A DNA stretch of 64,000 nucleotides from Donghicola eburneus (GTDB lineage: Bacteria > Pseudomonadota > Alphaproteobacteria > Rhodobacterales > Rhodobacteraceae): assembly GCF_900115865.1 (NCBI RefSeq), contig NZ_FOXY01000012.1, positions 1 to 64,000 of the forward strand, given 5' to 3'. Below are positions 1-8,231 of the stretch, one piece after another. The notes below the pieces were generated by a model, which saw only the letters and a program-made list of their open reading frames with translations, did no database searches and was not told the origin of the DNA. Position 1 is the first letter of the stretch. The number at the start of each line of letters is the position of its first letter. Both the position numbers and the translations under genes were made by a program.

Positions 1-99
1 CAGCCTTCCGACCGTCCCGTCCGCCCCAACCGCGCCTCAGCGCCGCCGGTGAGGGGCCTTCTACGGATACCAACAAAGAGTCGCAAGAGGAAAAAATAA
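1..99 (+). CDS. possible C-terminal tail of a gene entering from the left edge
   Basis: Frame 1 is open from the first base to a TAA at 97-99 and would encode about 32 residues rich in Pro, Arg and Lys, ending in a basic Lys/Arg run. Such basic tails occur at the ends of many alphaproteobacterial proteins, but nothing here is diagnostic. The other two forward frames are also open for at least the first 50 bases, so this is only the most plausible reading. It cannot be named from this fragment. Confidence 0.25.
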   Translation, partial: QPSDRPVRPNRASAPPVRGLLRIPTKSRKRKK

Positions 100-109
100 G
101 AAAAGTGAC

Positions 110-118
110 TTATCCACA
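110..118 (+). promoter_or_regulatory. single DnaA-box-like sequence
   Basis: TTATCCACA matches the DnaA box consensus TTATNCACA exactly. It follows an A-rich stretch (about 89-104) and lies about 115 bases before the kdtA start. No second box was seen nearby, so an origin is not supported; it may be chance or a DnaA-responsive promoter element. Confidence 0.25.
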
Positions 119-233
119 GATTTTGGTCAAAACAGGCATTTCTCACCAAAAATCAGGTATGCGCCCTCTCTCGACATACGGGGTCAGTTGTGACCTTCAT
201 GACCAAAGACCAAACTTCAGAAAGGAGCGGCGC

Positions 234-1475
234 GTGCAGCTCTATCGCATCGCCATATCTCTATTCGCGCCCGCTACTATGGGACTGTTTGCGTTGCGCT
301 CCCTACAGGGGAGTGAAAGCCGCGACGCACTAAGAGAGCGCATGGGGCGCCCTACCCTGTCTGAAACACCGACCCTATGGATGCATGGTGCCAGCAATGG
401 AGAGCTTCATTCCGCACGTCCATTACTAGAGCGCCTGCGCGACGCACGACCGGACCTTGAGATCACTGTGACGACCAACACCGTGACGGGACGGGATATG
501 GTGAATAGCTGGGGCATACCCCACGTCAGAGCTTTTTGCGCGCCACTTGATTTGCGCAACTGGACAAGCCGATTCCTGAAAGCCCGCCAAGTGGTCGCGC
601 TGATCAGCCTTGAGAACGAGCTCTGGCCAAACCGTATTACGCTTGCCGCACGGGCCGGGATGCCGGTCTTTCTGGTGGCAGCCAAGATATCCCGGAAATC
701 CGCCCGCGTCTGGAAGCGTTTGCCTGCCTTGAGACGAGAGATGTTTCAAAGCATCGCGCTTTTGGCACCCCAAGATCGCGGGTCGCGCAACCGGTTCAAG
801 GCTCTGGGTGTTCGCGATGAGCAATTTGCACCCATTATCGAGTTGAAGTCGCTATACACCCCTGTCGACACGGTCCCGCCGCCACTACCGTTTGCGCGCG
901 ATCAAATTTGGCTGGCTGCATCCACGCACGAGGGAGAAGAGGCTCTCATCATACAGGCCCACAAAGAACGCATCGCCGCGGGGGCGCATAGTTTGCTCTT
1001 ATTGGCCCCACGCCACCCTCGGCGCGCCGCAGACATCAGGGCTCTGATCGAAGGCGCAGGCCTGAGCGTCGCGCAACGTAGTCAGCAGGAAACGGTAACT
1101 CCGGACACGCAGGTCTATTTGGTCGACACGATGGGCGAGATGCCGATGTGGTATCGTGCGGCGGGTGCAACCTTTGTCGCTGGGTCATTTGCAGCCAAGG
1201 GCGGACACACCCCGTTCGAACCTGCCGCCTATGGCACTGCAATTCTACATGGGCCTGACACCAGCAACTTCCGCCGGATCTACCGTGATCTGGACACAGC
1301 GCAAGCGGCTCTGCCAGTGCAGAACGCCAGCGATCTGGCGACTGCGGTGACGCGCGCGCTGTCAGACCGCTCATCCTATGCCCAACGCGCGACTAAGGTC
1401 ATTCAAGCTTCGACCGATCTTGACCCTTTGGTTGATCGCATTCTGGAACGTCTCCCACCAGCTAATGTCGATTAA
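234..1475 (+). CDS. waaA: 3-deoxy-D-manno-octulosonic acid transferase (Kdo transferase)
   Basis: Transfers Kdo from CMP-Kdo to lipid A precursor at the inner membrane, early in LPS core synthesis. The 413-residue product begins with a hydrophobic N-terminal segment (about residues 4-23), then an N-terminal glycosyltransferase domain with the family's motif HGASNGE. The C-terminal half carries the KdtA pattern LVDTMGEMP followed by GSFAAKGGHTPFEPAAYG, which forms the sugar-nucleotide site. The GTG at 234 is chosen because AAGGAG lies six bases upstream and the protein then starts where the family starts; a reading frame open further upstream has no good ribosome site. In related genomes lpxK commonly follows; here it does not, and a protease gene comes next. 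Confidence 0.92.
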   Translation: MQLYRIAISLFAPATMGLFALRSLQGSESRDALRERMGRPTLSETPTLWMHGASNGELHSARPLLERLRDARPDLEITVTTNTVTGRDMVNSWGIPHVRAFCAPLDLRNWTSRFLKARQVVALISLENELWPNRITLAARAGMPVFLVAAKISRKSARVWKRLPALRREMFQSIALLAPQDRGSRNRFKALGVRDEQFAPIIELKSLYTPVDTVPPPLPFARDQIWLAASTHEGEEALIIQAHKERIAAGAHSLLLLAPRHPRRAADIRALIEGAGLSVAQRSQQETVTPDTQVYLVDTMGEMPMWYRAAGATFVAGSFAAKGGHTPFEPAAYGTAILHGPDTSNFRRIYRDLDTAQAALPVQNASDLATAVTRALSDRSSYAQRATKVIQASTDLDPLVDRILERLPPANVD

Positions 1476-1481
1476 CCACTA

Positions 1482-1497
1482 GGGCGGAAACCCGCCC
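1482..1497 (+). terminator. short hairpin behind waaA, terminator-like
   Basis: GGGCGG-AAAC-CCGCCC forms a six-pair hairpin seven bases after the waaA stop. There is no T-run behind it, so it is a weak candidate for an intrinsic terminator or a 3' end stabiliser. Confidence 0.3.
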
Positions 1498-1632
1498 GCA
1501 CGCCCCCGAAAGAATTCGCTTTTCCCTTAAAATGCGGCTAAAACTTGTCCGGCATTCTGATTGTTTTTGTGTCATCGCCCTAGACGACCCGCACCTTTCT
1601 CTCGGACGCATTCCTTTCGGAGTGATAGTTGA

Positions 1633-3918
1633 ATGGCCTACAAGTATAACTACAAATCCCTTTTGGTCGGCGGAGCAGACGGCTGGCATGACGGGAACAG
1701 CACCATCACCTATAGCTTTGCGTCTGGCAGTAGCCTGCCTGACTATTATCCGACTCGGATCAGAAACGGAGTCGAGGTCTGGAATATTTCTGGCGAGAAA
1801 GTTCCGACGACCCAAAGCGTTGAACTGACCGACGACGAGAAGGCGATGACCCTCCGCGCTATAGATGCGTGGAATGAGATCGCGAACGTAAATCTCGTAA
1901 CCGTCGAGGGCACCAGCAGCGCGGCCGCAAGAGAGATCGAGACAGACAGCACCGCGCGGACCTATGCCTCCGTCTTGGCTTTCGCAGATGACGAGTCCGA
2001 AGAGATCGACCTGTCCGCGGTGTTCGAAGACGGACTGAACATGTTTGGCGAAACGCTGAACGCAGAGCAGATCTACGTGAATTCGAATGGCAGCCTGACC
2101 TTTGGCACAGGCTACGACGTCGCCACTCCGACAACTCTGAACAAGGCGACACCTGCGATGATCGCAGCGTTCTGGACCGACATCGTGACCGGCCCCGAGG
2201 GCATTACCAAAGAGATCGATGCCGAGGCGGGCATTGTCACCTTTGAGTGGCGTCACGTGACGAGCTATTCAGGCAGCCTCGAAGAAAGCGCGCCAGAAAA
2301 CACCTTTAGCCTGACACTCGTGGATCAAGGCAATGGCGACTTCGACGTGGTCTTTGACTATTCCGAAATCGCTTGGGCATTCGAAGAAAATACCGGCCGA
2401 AAATCGGCGGCCGTTGCGGGCTTTGCGTCTCTCAGCAGCTTTTTCGAAACAGACTACTCTGCAAATGTCAGCGCGCTGAAGGCACTGGACGAAATAACCG
2501 GAAACGCTGGCGAAACTGGCCTCTGGACCTATCAGTTCCGCGGCGGCGATCTTTACGTGGACGGGACACTGATCAGCTCCGGAACCGCACGGGGCTCGAT
2601 CTTTGCTCAAGAACCTGTTGCGGCATCATCGGTTGGGGACATCCTGATCGCAGGCACCGCATTCGATGATCCGGACCTCTACGGCTTTGTCAGCGGCTTA
2701 CCGTACGATGGCGCCGCGAATTGGCAGGATGAAATCGGCGATCTGTGGATCAACCACAGCAACGAAGATCAGTATGTTGGCGGCTCCCCCGTCTACGGGC
2801 ATACCAGCTGGAACACTTATCTGCACGAATTAGGACATGCGCTGGGGCTCGAACATCCGAACAATGATCCCAATGATCTGGATATCACGACCCAATACAC
2901 AGTGATGTCCTACAACGCCCACCCCGAAGAGGAATACGATCCGTTTAACAAACAGGCGTGGTCTCTGACCCCGATGGTTTGGGACATTCAGGCGATTCAG
3001 GATCTCTACGGGGTGAACACGGCCACGCGGACAGAGAACAACGTCTACTTCGGCGACGGCGGTGGGCAGAATGGCAACGCCATATACCAGTACGCCACTA
3101 ACGCCGACAACGGGCGCGGCATGCAGGTCTTGGGCGAGGATGGCATCTACCGCGATGTGATTCTGACGATCTGGGATGCGGGCGGGACCGACCTGATCGA
3201 CGCCTCTGATCTCGATACGGACAGCGTGATCGACCTGCGCAACGGCCGCTATTCCTCGATCGGAGAGATTGACGACAACATCGCCATTGCTGCGACCGTC
3301 AAAGTGGATGGCAGCGTCATAAACTATGTCGAAAACGCATCGGGCGGCAGCGGTGATGATGACATAACAGGCAACAACGGCCGCAATCTGCTACGGGGCA
3401 ACGCCGGGGCTGACGCGCTCGAGGGGCTCGGCGGCAAAGACCGCCTGTTTGGCGGCGCAGGGAATGACACCCTTGACGGGGGCGCGGGCAAGGACAAGCT
3501 CCTTGGCGGCTCCCAAGGCGACGAGCTAAGTGGCGGCGGCGCGCGCGATCGCCTGATTGGCGGCGGTGGCGCCGACACGCTCTACGGCGGCAGCGGCAAT
3601 GACCTTCTCAAGGGACAGGGCGGCGATGACGATCTGTACGGCGGCGCGGGAAATGACAAAATGGTCGGTGGCAAAGGCGCGGATATATTTGTCTTTGGGC
3701 TAGGGTCAGATCGCGTTCTGGACTTTGACACCTCGGCGACGGGCGATTGGGTCGATCTGAGCGCAGCTACGGGCATTTCCGACTACACTGATCTGATCAA
3801 CAACCATAGCACTGACACTGCATCCGGCGTCAGCCTCTTTGACGACGCAGGCAATGACATGCTTCTGCTGGGTATCGCGCAAGTCGATCTGGACGAGGCC
3901 TTCTTTTTCTTCGACTAG
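1633..3918 (+). CDS. secreted M10-type (serralysin-like) metalloprotease with RTX repeats
   Basis: A 761-residue zinc endopeptidase expected to be exported by a type I system. The zinc site HELGHALGLEH is at residues 398-408, followed by a Met-turn (YTVMSY, Met at about 425), as in metzincins. Residues about 571-690 hold some nine glycine/aspartate-rich calcium-binding nonapeptides (GGAGNDTLDGG type), and the last 70 residues resemble the uncleaved type I secretion signal region. There is no N-terminal signal peptide, consistent with that route. Unusually, about 230 residues lie between the N-terminal protease helix (AWNEIANVNLV, near 80-90) and the strand VGDILIAG at 334. This insert has NIDO-like features (YVNSNGSLTFG near 148, FWTDI near 180, DYSEIAW near 242). 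No type I transporter gene is adjacent. Its stop overlaps that of the next gene on the other strand. Confidence 0.88.
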   Translation: MAYKYNYKSLLVGGADGWHDGNSTITYSFASGSSLPDYYPTRIRNGVEVWNISGEKVPTTQSVELTDDEKAMTLRAIDAWNEIANVNLVTVEGTSSAAAREIETDSTARTYASVLAFADDESEEIDLSAVFEDGLNMFGETLNAEQIYVNSNGSLTFGTGYDVATPTTLNKATPAMIAAFWTDIVTGPEGITKEIDAEAGIVTFEWRHVTSYSGSLEESAPENTFSLTLVDQGNGDFDVVFDYSEIAWAFEENTGRKSAAVAGFASLSSFFETDYSANVSALKALDEITGNAGETGLWTYQFRGGDLYVDGTLISSGTARGSIFAQEPVAASSVGDILIAGTAFDDPDLYGFVSGLPYDGAANWQDEIGDLWINHSNEDQYVGGSPVYGHTSWNTYLHELGHALGLEHPNNDPNDLDITTQYTVMSYNAHPEEEYDPFNKQAWSLTPMVWDIQAIQDLYGVNTATRTENNVYFGDGGGQNGNAIYQYATNADNGRGMQVLGEDGIYRDVILTIWDAGGTDLIDASDLDTDSVIDLRNGRYSSIGEIDDNIAIAATVKVDGSVINYVENASGGSGDDDITGNNGRNLLRGNAGADALEGLGGKDRLFGGAGNDTLDGGAGKDKLLGGSQGDELSGGGARDRLIGGGGADTLYGGSGNDLLKGQGGDDDLYGGAGNDKMVGGKGADIFVFGLGSDRVLDFDTSATGDWVDLSAATGISDYTDLINNHSTDTASGVSLFDDAGNDMLLLGIAQVDLDEAFFFFD

Positions 3919-5051
3919 AATTCAGGCTGGATGCGCGCGCAAAGCCGCGCCAGCCCGTCGCGCACCTTTGGCCGGACCTCCCCGTTTCGCGGGGAATCGC
4001 GCAAGGTGCTGAACCAATGGTCGGGCGGATTGCGTCCCAAACGGTGATTCTGGAATTCGAGACCGCGCAGAACAGATTGGGCGACTGGCGGCAGCACCTC
4101 TGGAATCAAGTGCCCGTTCAGAGTGGCCCAAACGCCGGTCCAGAGCCGCCCCACAGACCAAGGGTTATAGCCCCCGCCCCCAAGGACCAGATTCCGCGGC
4201 GCCATTTCCATCAAGGCAGCAACGATTTGCCAGTGGCTATTGTTGGACAGGGTCAGACGTGACAGCGGGTCCTCAGTCACGGCGTCCGCACCGCATTGTA
4301 GGACAATCGCTTCGGGGGCAAATGAAGCGACGGACGGCAGAATGAGTCGATCGCGAATCTCGGCCATTTCTGTGTCATTCAGGCCTGCCGGGAGCGGCAG
4401 GTTAAACAACGTTCCTGCCCCCACATCTTCCAGGGCGCCAGTGCGCGGCCAGCGATTCTCTTCGTGCGTAGATATCATCAGAACATCGGGGTCAGCGCCG
4501 AACGCCACCTCGACCCCGTCGGGATGATGGGCATCAATGTCGATATACGCCACGCGCCGAACACCCGAGCGGCGCAATGACAGAATCGCCAATACCGGAT
4601 CGTTCAAATAGCAAAATCCGTTGGCGCGGGCTGGCATCCCGTGATGGGTACCACCCGCGGGCGAATACACGATCCCGCCCTGCGCCAATAGCTCTCCGGC
4701 CAAGAGCGATGCCCCAGCCGAAGTCGCGGGCCTGCGCCACATTTCAGGGAAAACAGGATTGGCAGTGGTCCCCAGTCCGTAGCGTTCTTTGACCTCTGGG
4801 CTGGCGATCTGTGTCTGCTCGGCCAAAGCAAGCGCCCCCAGATAGTCGGGATCATGCCAAAGACTGAGGGCTGCAGCCTTGGCGCGCGGACTCTGGACGT
4901 ATTGCGCAGGCCCCAACCACCCCATCCCCCGCGACAGGTCCATCACAGTGGAAACGCGTGGCACCCGCAAAGGATGCCACGCGCCATATGACGATGTGCG
5001 ATAGATATCCGACCCGATGAACAGTGGGGCGTGTTTAGGGTCCTTGATCAC
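3915..5051 (-). CDS. histone deacetylase family protein, AcuC-like
   Basis: A 378-residue arginase/deacetylase-fold hydrolase. The active-site His pair is in GGTHHGMP (H136, H137). The zinc-binding segment YIDIDAHHPDGV gives D173 and H175, and a further Asp lies in QCGADAVTEDPLSRL. These are the residues expected of class I-like bacterial deacetylases such as AcuC, which removes acetyl groups from proteins (acetyl-CoA synthetase in Bacillus). A polyamine or other acetyl-amide substrate cannot be excluded from sequence. No acetyltransferase partner is adjacent. The gene converges on the RTX protease and the two stop codons share CTAG at 3915-3918. The glutathione peroxidase gene lies just upstream on the same strand, 18 bases away. 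Confidence 0.85.
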   Translation of the reverse strand: MIKDPKHAPLFIGSDIYRTSSYGAWHPLRVPRVSTVMDLSRGMGWLGPAQYVQSPRAKAAALSLWHDPDYLGALALAEQTQIASPEVKERYGLGTTANPVFPEMWRRPATSAGASLLAGELLAQGGIVYSPAGGTHHGMPARANGFCYLNDPVLAILSLRRSGVRRVAYIDIDAHHPDGVEVAFGADPDVLMISTHEENRWPRTGALEDVGAGTLFNLPLPAGLNDTEMAEIRDRLILPSVASFAPEAIVLQCGADAVTEDPLSRLTLSNNSHWQIVAALMEMAPRNLVLGGGGYNPWSVGRLWTGVWATLNGHLIPEVLPPVAQSVLRGLEFQNHRLGRNPPDHWFSTLRDSPRNGEVRPKVRDGLARLCARIQPEF

Positions 5052-5069
5052 GTTGGGCCGTATGCGGAG

Positions 5070-5597
5070 TTAGTCCGCCAGTTCCTGTTCAATCTGCGAC
5101 ACGAGTTTGGGCGAGGTCGGCTTGACTATCGAACCGTAGGTCGCGACCACCTCTCCCTCGCCAGAGATTAGAACCTTGTTGAAGTTCCAGCCCGGCTCAA
5201 ATCCTGCGGTCTCTTTTACCCAGCGATAGAAAGGGTGCGCCTCGGTGCCTTTGACCTTGGAAATGTCGGTCATGGGCAAGGTCAGATCAAAATTCACTGC
5301 ACAAAAATCCTTGACCGCTTCGGCCGAGGAAAGCTCTTGGCGAAAGTCATTGGACGGGACCGCCAAAACCACGAGCCCCTGATCACTATACTTTTCGTGC
5401 AGTGCCTGCAGGTCGTCGTACTGCGGGGTAAAGCCGCAGCGTGACGCGGTGTTCACCACCAGAACTGGCCGCCCCTCCCAAGAGGCGGTGTCCATCTGCA
5501 AACCCTCGATCGAGGTGAAATCGAATTGGCTCATGCCGGCCCATGCCGACGAAGCCGACAGGATAAATGCTGAAATGATGCATTGTCTGACAAACAT
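5070..5597 (-). CDS. exported glutathione peroxidase family protein
   Basis: Reduces peroxides with thiols; the thioredoxin-fold glutathione peroxidase family is recognised by NTASRCGFTPQYDDL, carrying the peroxidatic residue as Cys rather than selenocysteine, and by the conserved WNFNKVLI near the C-terminus. The 175-residue protein starts at the ATG at 5597, which is preceded by GGAGG seven bases upstream, and begins with a clear signal peptide ending in SSAWA, so it should act in the periplasm. A longer frame reaching 5654 lacks a ribosome site and would bury the signal sequence. The Cys-type enzymes often use thioredoxin rather than glutathione, so the physiological reductant is uncertain. 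It may be transcribed with the deacetylase gene downstream. Confidence 0.9.
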   Translation of the reverse strand: MFVRQCIISAFILSASSAWAGMSQFDFTSIEGLQMDTASWEGRPVLVVNTASRCGFTPQYDDLQALHEKYSDQGLVVLAVPSNDFRQELSSAEAVKDFCAVNFDLTLPMTDISKVKGTEAHPFYRWVKETAGFEPGWNFNKVLISGEGEVVATYGSIVKPTSPKLVSQIEQELAD

Positions 5598-5824
5598 GCG
5601 ATGTCCTCCGAGAACGAGCCCTGCGGCTCTACCACCAATACGCGAGACAGCCAAATTAGTTTCACCTGACCTAAAATATCGACAGGAATAGTGTCGCGCT
5701 GATCGGCTTTTCCCAAAGTAATATAGAAGCGAGATCGCCTCCGACCAGTCTCCTCATGCATCTGCGTATATTGCATTTATCCGGCAGTCCCATACTTTTA
5801 GCGAACTGCGGTTAAGGAGAGCCG

Positions 5825-6277
5825 ATGATCCGCTATGATTTGAAATGCGCCGAAGGGCACAGTTTTGACAGTTGGTTCCAGTCTAGCAGCGCCTACGACA
5901 AGTTGGTCGCCGCGGGCATGGTGTCCTGCGCCATTTGCGGCAGCACCAAGGTCGAGAAAGCCATCATGGCACCGCGTGTTTCCACCTCGGACAAGGCTGC
6001 CGCTGCAGTTCCGACCGAGCCGGTCGAAGCACCTGCGCCCAAGCTGACTGACAACAGCAAAACCGAAAAGATGCTGGCCGAGATGCGCAAGCATATCGAA
6101 AAGAATGCGACCTATGTGGGCGGCAATTTCGCGGCCGAAGCCCGTGCGCAGCATTTGGGAGACGCCCCCGAACGCGCGATCTATGGCGAAGCCAAACCCG
6201 AAGACGTCAAGAAGCTGATCGAAGACGACGTGCCTGTGGCCCCCCTACCCTTTACCCCAACACGAAAGACCAGTTGA
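5825..6277 (+). CDS. DUF1178 family protein
   Basis: A 150-residue protein of the alphaproteobacterial/betaproteobacterial DUF1178 family, recognised from the start MIRYDLKCAEGHSFDSWFQ and the CAIC segment at about residues 37-40; Cys8, His11 and these two cysteines could form a small zinc ribbon. The middle (about 60-85) is Ala/Pro-rich and probably unstructured, and the C-terminal part contains a conserved helix (MLAEMRKHIEKN). Its function is unknown. A GGAGAG ribosome site lies five bases before the ATG. The stop TGA overlaps the start of the next gene by one base (TGATG), so the two are translationally coupled. Confidence 0.85.
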   Translation: MIRYDLKCAEGHSFDSWFQSSSAYDKLVAAGMVSCAICGSTKVEKAIMAPRVSTSDKAAAAVPTEPVEAPAPKLTDNSKTEKMLAEMRKHIEKNATYVGGNFAAEARAQHLGDAPERAIYGEAKPEDVKKLIEDDVPVAPLPFTPTRKTS

Positions 6278-6921
6278 TGACAGTCCTGATTACAGGCGCA
6301 AACCGCGGCATTGGCCATGAGCTTTACACGCTCTACCAATCCGAAGGCGCATCGGTAATCGGAACAGCCCGCAGTAAAGCTGACTTTGAACATCTTGAGA
6401 TGACCGACCCTGCCAGTCACACCGCTTTGTCGAACCGTCTGTCAGGGACACCGATCGATCTGTTGGTCTGCAATGCCGGTGTTTATCTGGACACGGCCGA
6501 GACGCTGGACGCAGGCTACCCTGCCGACATGTGGGCCGAAACCTTTGCCGTGAACGTCACGGGTGTGTTTCTAGCGGTTCAGGCGCTGCTTCCGAATCTA
6601 AGATGCGCCGCTTCGCCAAAGATCGCGATCATTTCGTCACAAATGGCGTCACACACCAACGCACCTGGTGGCAGCTATATCTACCGCGCGTCCAAAGCGG
6701 CGTCGCTGAACCTTGGGCGCAATCTGGCGACCGATTTGCGCTCCGAAGGAATCGCCGTCGGCATCTATCACCCGGGCTGGGTACAGACCGACATGGGTGG
6801 CACAGCAGCCGACATTGATGTTTCCGAGTCGGCCAAAGGCCTTGCCGCGCAATTTGAGGCCCTAAGCATGGACACTACCGGCAAGTTTCTGACTTGGGAC
6901 GGTCGCGAACACCCCTTCTGA
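6277..6921 (+). CDS. short-chain dehydrogenase/reductase (SDR) family protein
   Basis: A 214-residue classical-type SDR. The Rossmann glycine motif is ITGANRGIG near residue 6, the structural NAG is in VCNAGVY, the catalytic Ser is in IISSQMAS, and the Tyr-Lys pair is in YRASKAA. An NAD(P)-linked oxidoreductase is therefore expected; the substrate cannot be told. The ATG at 6277 overlaps the preceding stop. A TTG one codon earlier also exists, but the ATG in the TGATG overlap is the better start. Confidence 0.86.
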   Translation: MTVLITGANRGIGHELYTLYQSEGASVIGTARSKADFEHLEMTDPASHTALSNRLSGTPIDLLVCNAGVYLDTAETLDAGYPADMWAETFAVNVTGVFLAVQALLPNLRCAASPKIAIISSQMASHTNAPGGSYIYRASKAASLNLGRNLATDLRSEGIAVGIYHPGWVQTDMGGTAADIDVSESAKGLAAQFEALSMDTTGKFLTWDGREHPF

Positions 6922-6984
6922 CCCTTGCGAAGCCGACGGTCTGCGCGTAAACGCGGGCGGACTTTAGGTGACAGGGGGGTTCTC

Positions 6985-8223
6985 ATGCCTATCCTCGTGA
7001 TGAAATTCGGCGGGACGTCCGTCGCAAACCTTGACCGCATCCGCCGCGCTGCAAAACGCGTGGGTCTGGAAGTGGCCAAGGGCTATGATGTCATTGTCAT
7101 CGTTAGCGCCATGTCGGGCAAAACAAACGAGCTGGTCGGCTGGGTTAACGAAACCTCGCCGCTTTATGACGCGCGCGAATACGACGCCGTTGTCAGCTCG
7201 GGCGAGAATGTCACTGCTGGCCTGATGGCCCTGACTCTCCAAGAAATGGATGTGCCCGCACGCAGCTGGCAGGGCTGGCAGGTTCCGCTGAAGACCACTT
7301 CGGCGCACGGTCAGGCCCGGATCGAAGAGATCCCCACCGACAACCTGATGGACAAATTCGGCGAAGGCATGCGTGTCGCTGTGGTCGCTGGTTTCCAAGG
7401 GATCAGCCCCGAAGGCCGCATCACCACTCTGGGCCGCGGCGGCTCGGACACCACCGCTGTGGCCTTTGCAGCTGCGTTCGATGCAGAGCGTTGCGACATT
7501 TATACTGACGTGGACGGGGTCTACACCACCGACCCCCGCATCAGCGACAAAGCCCGCAAGCTGGACAAGATCGCGTTCGAGGAAATGCTCGAACTCGCCA
7601 GCCTTGGCGCCAAGGTGCTGCAAACCCGTTCGGTCGAATTGGCCATGCGCTATAATGTAAAACTGCGCGTCCTTTCCAGCTTTGAAGAACCGTCAGACGA
7701 GGCCGGTACGCTGGTCTGCGATGAGGAGGAAATCATGGAAGATAAAGTTGTCTCCGGTGTCGCTTACAGCCGCGACGAAGCGAAAATGACCCTCGTATCG
7801 GTCGAGGACCGTCCGGGTATCGCGGCCTCCATCTTCGGCCCCTTGGCCGACGCGGGCATCAATGTGGATATGATCGTCCAGAACATCTCGGACGAAGGCA
7901 CCACCGACATGACCTTTAGCTGCCCCACCGATCAGGTGGCCCGCGCAGAAAAGGCGCTGAACGACGCCAAAGCAGCCGGAACCATCGGCTTCGAAGAGAT
8001 CATCGCTGACACCAATGTCGCAAAAATCTCGGTCGTTGGCATCGGCATGCGCAGCCAGCCCGGCGTTGCAGCCAAGATGTTCAAGGTGCTGTCGAACGAA
8101 GGCATCAACATCAAGGTTATTGCCACTTCGGAAATCAAGATTTCCGTTTTGATCGACCGGAAATACATGGAACTCGCGGTTCAGGCACTGCATGATGCCT
8201 TTGAACTGGAGAAAGCAGCCTAA
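6985..8223 (+). CDS. lysC: aspartate kinase
   Basis: Phosphorylates aspartate, the first step towards lysine, threonine, methionine and diaminopimelate. The 412-residue protein opens with the family signature VMKFGGTSVAN and has the kinase segment GRGGSDTTAVAFAAA. Two ACT domains follow (SVEDRPGIAASIFGPLADAG, then VVGIGMRSQPGVAAKMFKVL), which bind allosteric lysine and/or threonine. There is room for an internal translation start for a separate small subunit near Met 252, as in some relatives, but this is not shown. The ATG at 6985 has a G-rich ribosome site (AGGGGGG) and begins the protein at the conserved position. Eight bases separate it from ptsP, so co-transcription is likely. Confidence 0.96.
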   Translation: MPILVMKFGGTSVANLDRIRRAAKRVGLEVAKGYDVIVIVSAMSGKTNELVGWVNETSPLYDAREYDAVVSSGENVTAGLMALTLQEMDVPARSWQGWQVPLKTTSAHGQARIEEIPTDNLMDKFGEGMRVAVVAGFQGISPEGRITTLGRGGSDTTAVAFAAAFDAERCDIYTDVDGVYTTDPRISDKARKLDKIAFEEMLELASLGAKVLQTRSVELAMRYNVKLRVLSSFEEPSDEAGTLVCDEEEIMEDKVVSGVAYSRDEAKMTLVSVEDRPGIAASIFGPLADAGINVDMIVQNISDEGTTDMTFSCPTDQVARAEKALNDAKAAGTIGFEEIIADTNVAKISVVGIGMRSQPGVAAKMFKVLSNEGINIKVIATSEIKISVLIDRKYMELAVQALHDAFELEKAA

Positions 8224-8231
8224 GGGGCACC

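Noticed and set aside
105-233. N-terminal extension of the waaA frame
   Set aside because: No ribosome site at 105, and the GTG at 234 has AAGGAG six bases before it and starts where the family starts.
3343-3690. Gly/Asp-rich repeated DNA, considered as a satellite or CRISPR-like repeat
   Set aside because: It is the RTX calcium-binding coding repeat, in frame and with protein-level, not DNA-level, periodicity.
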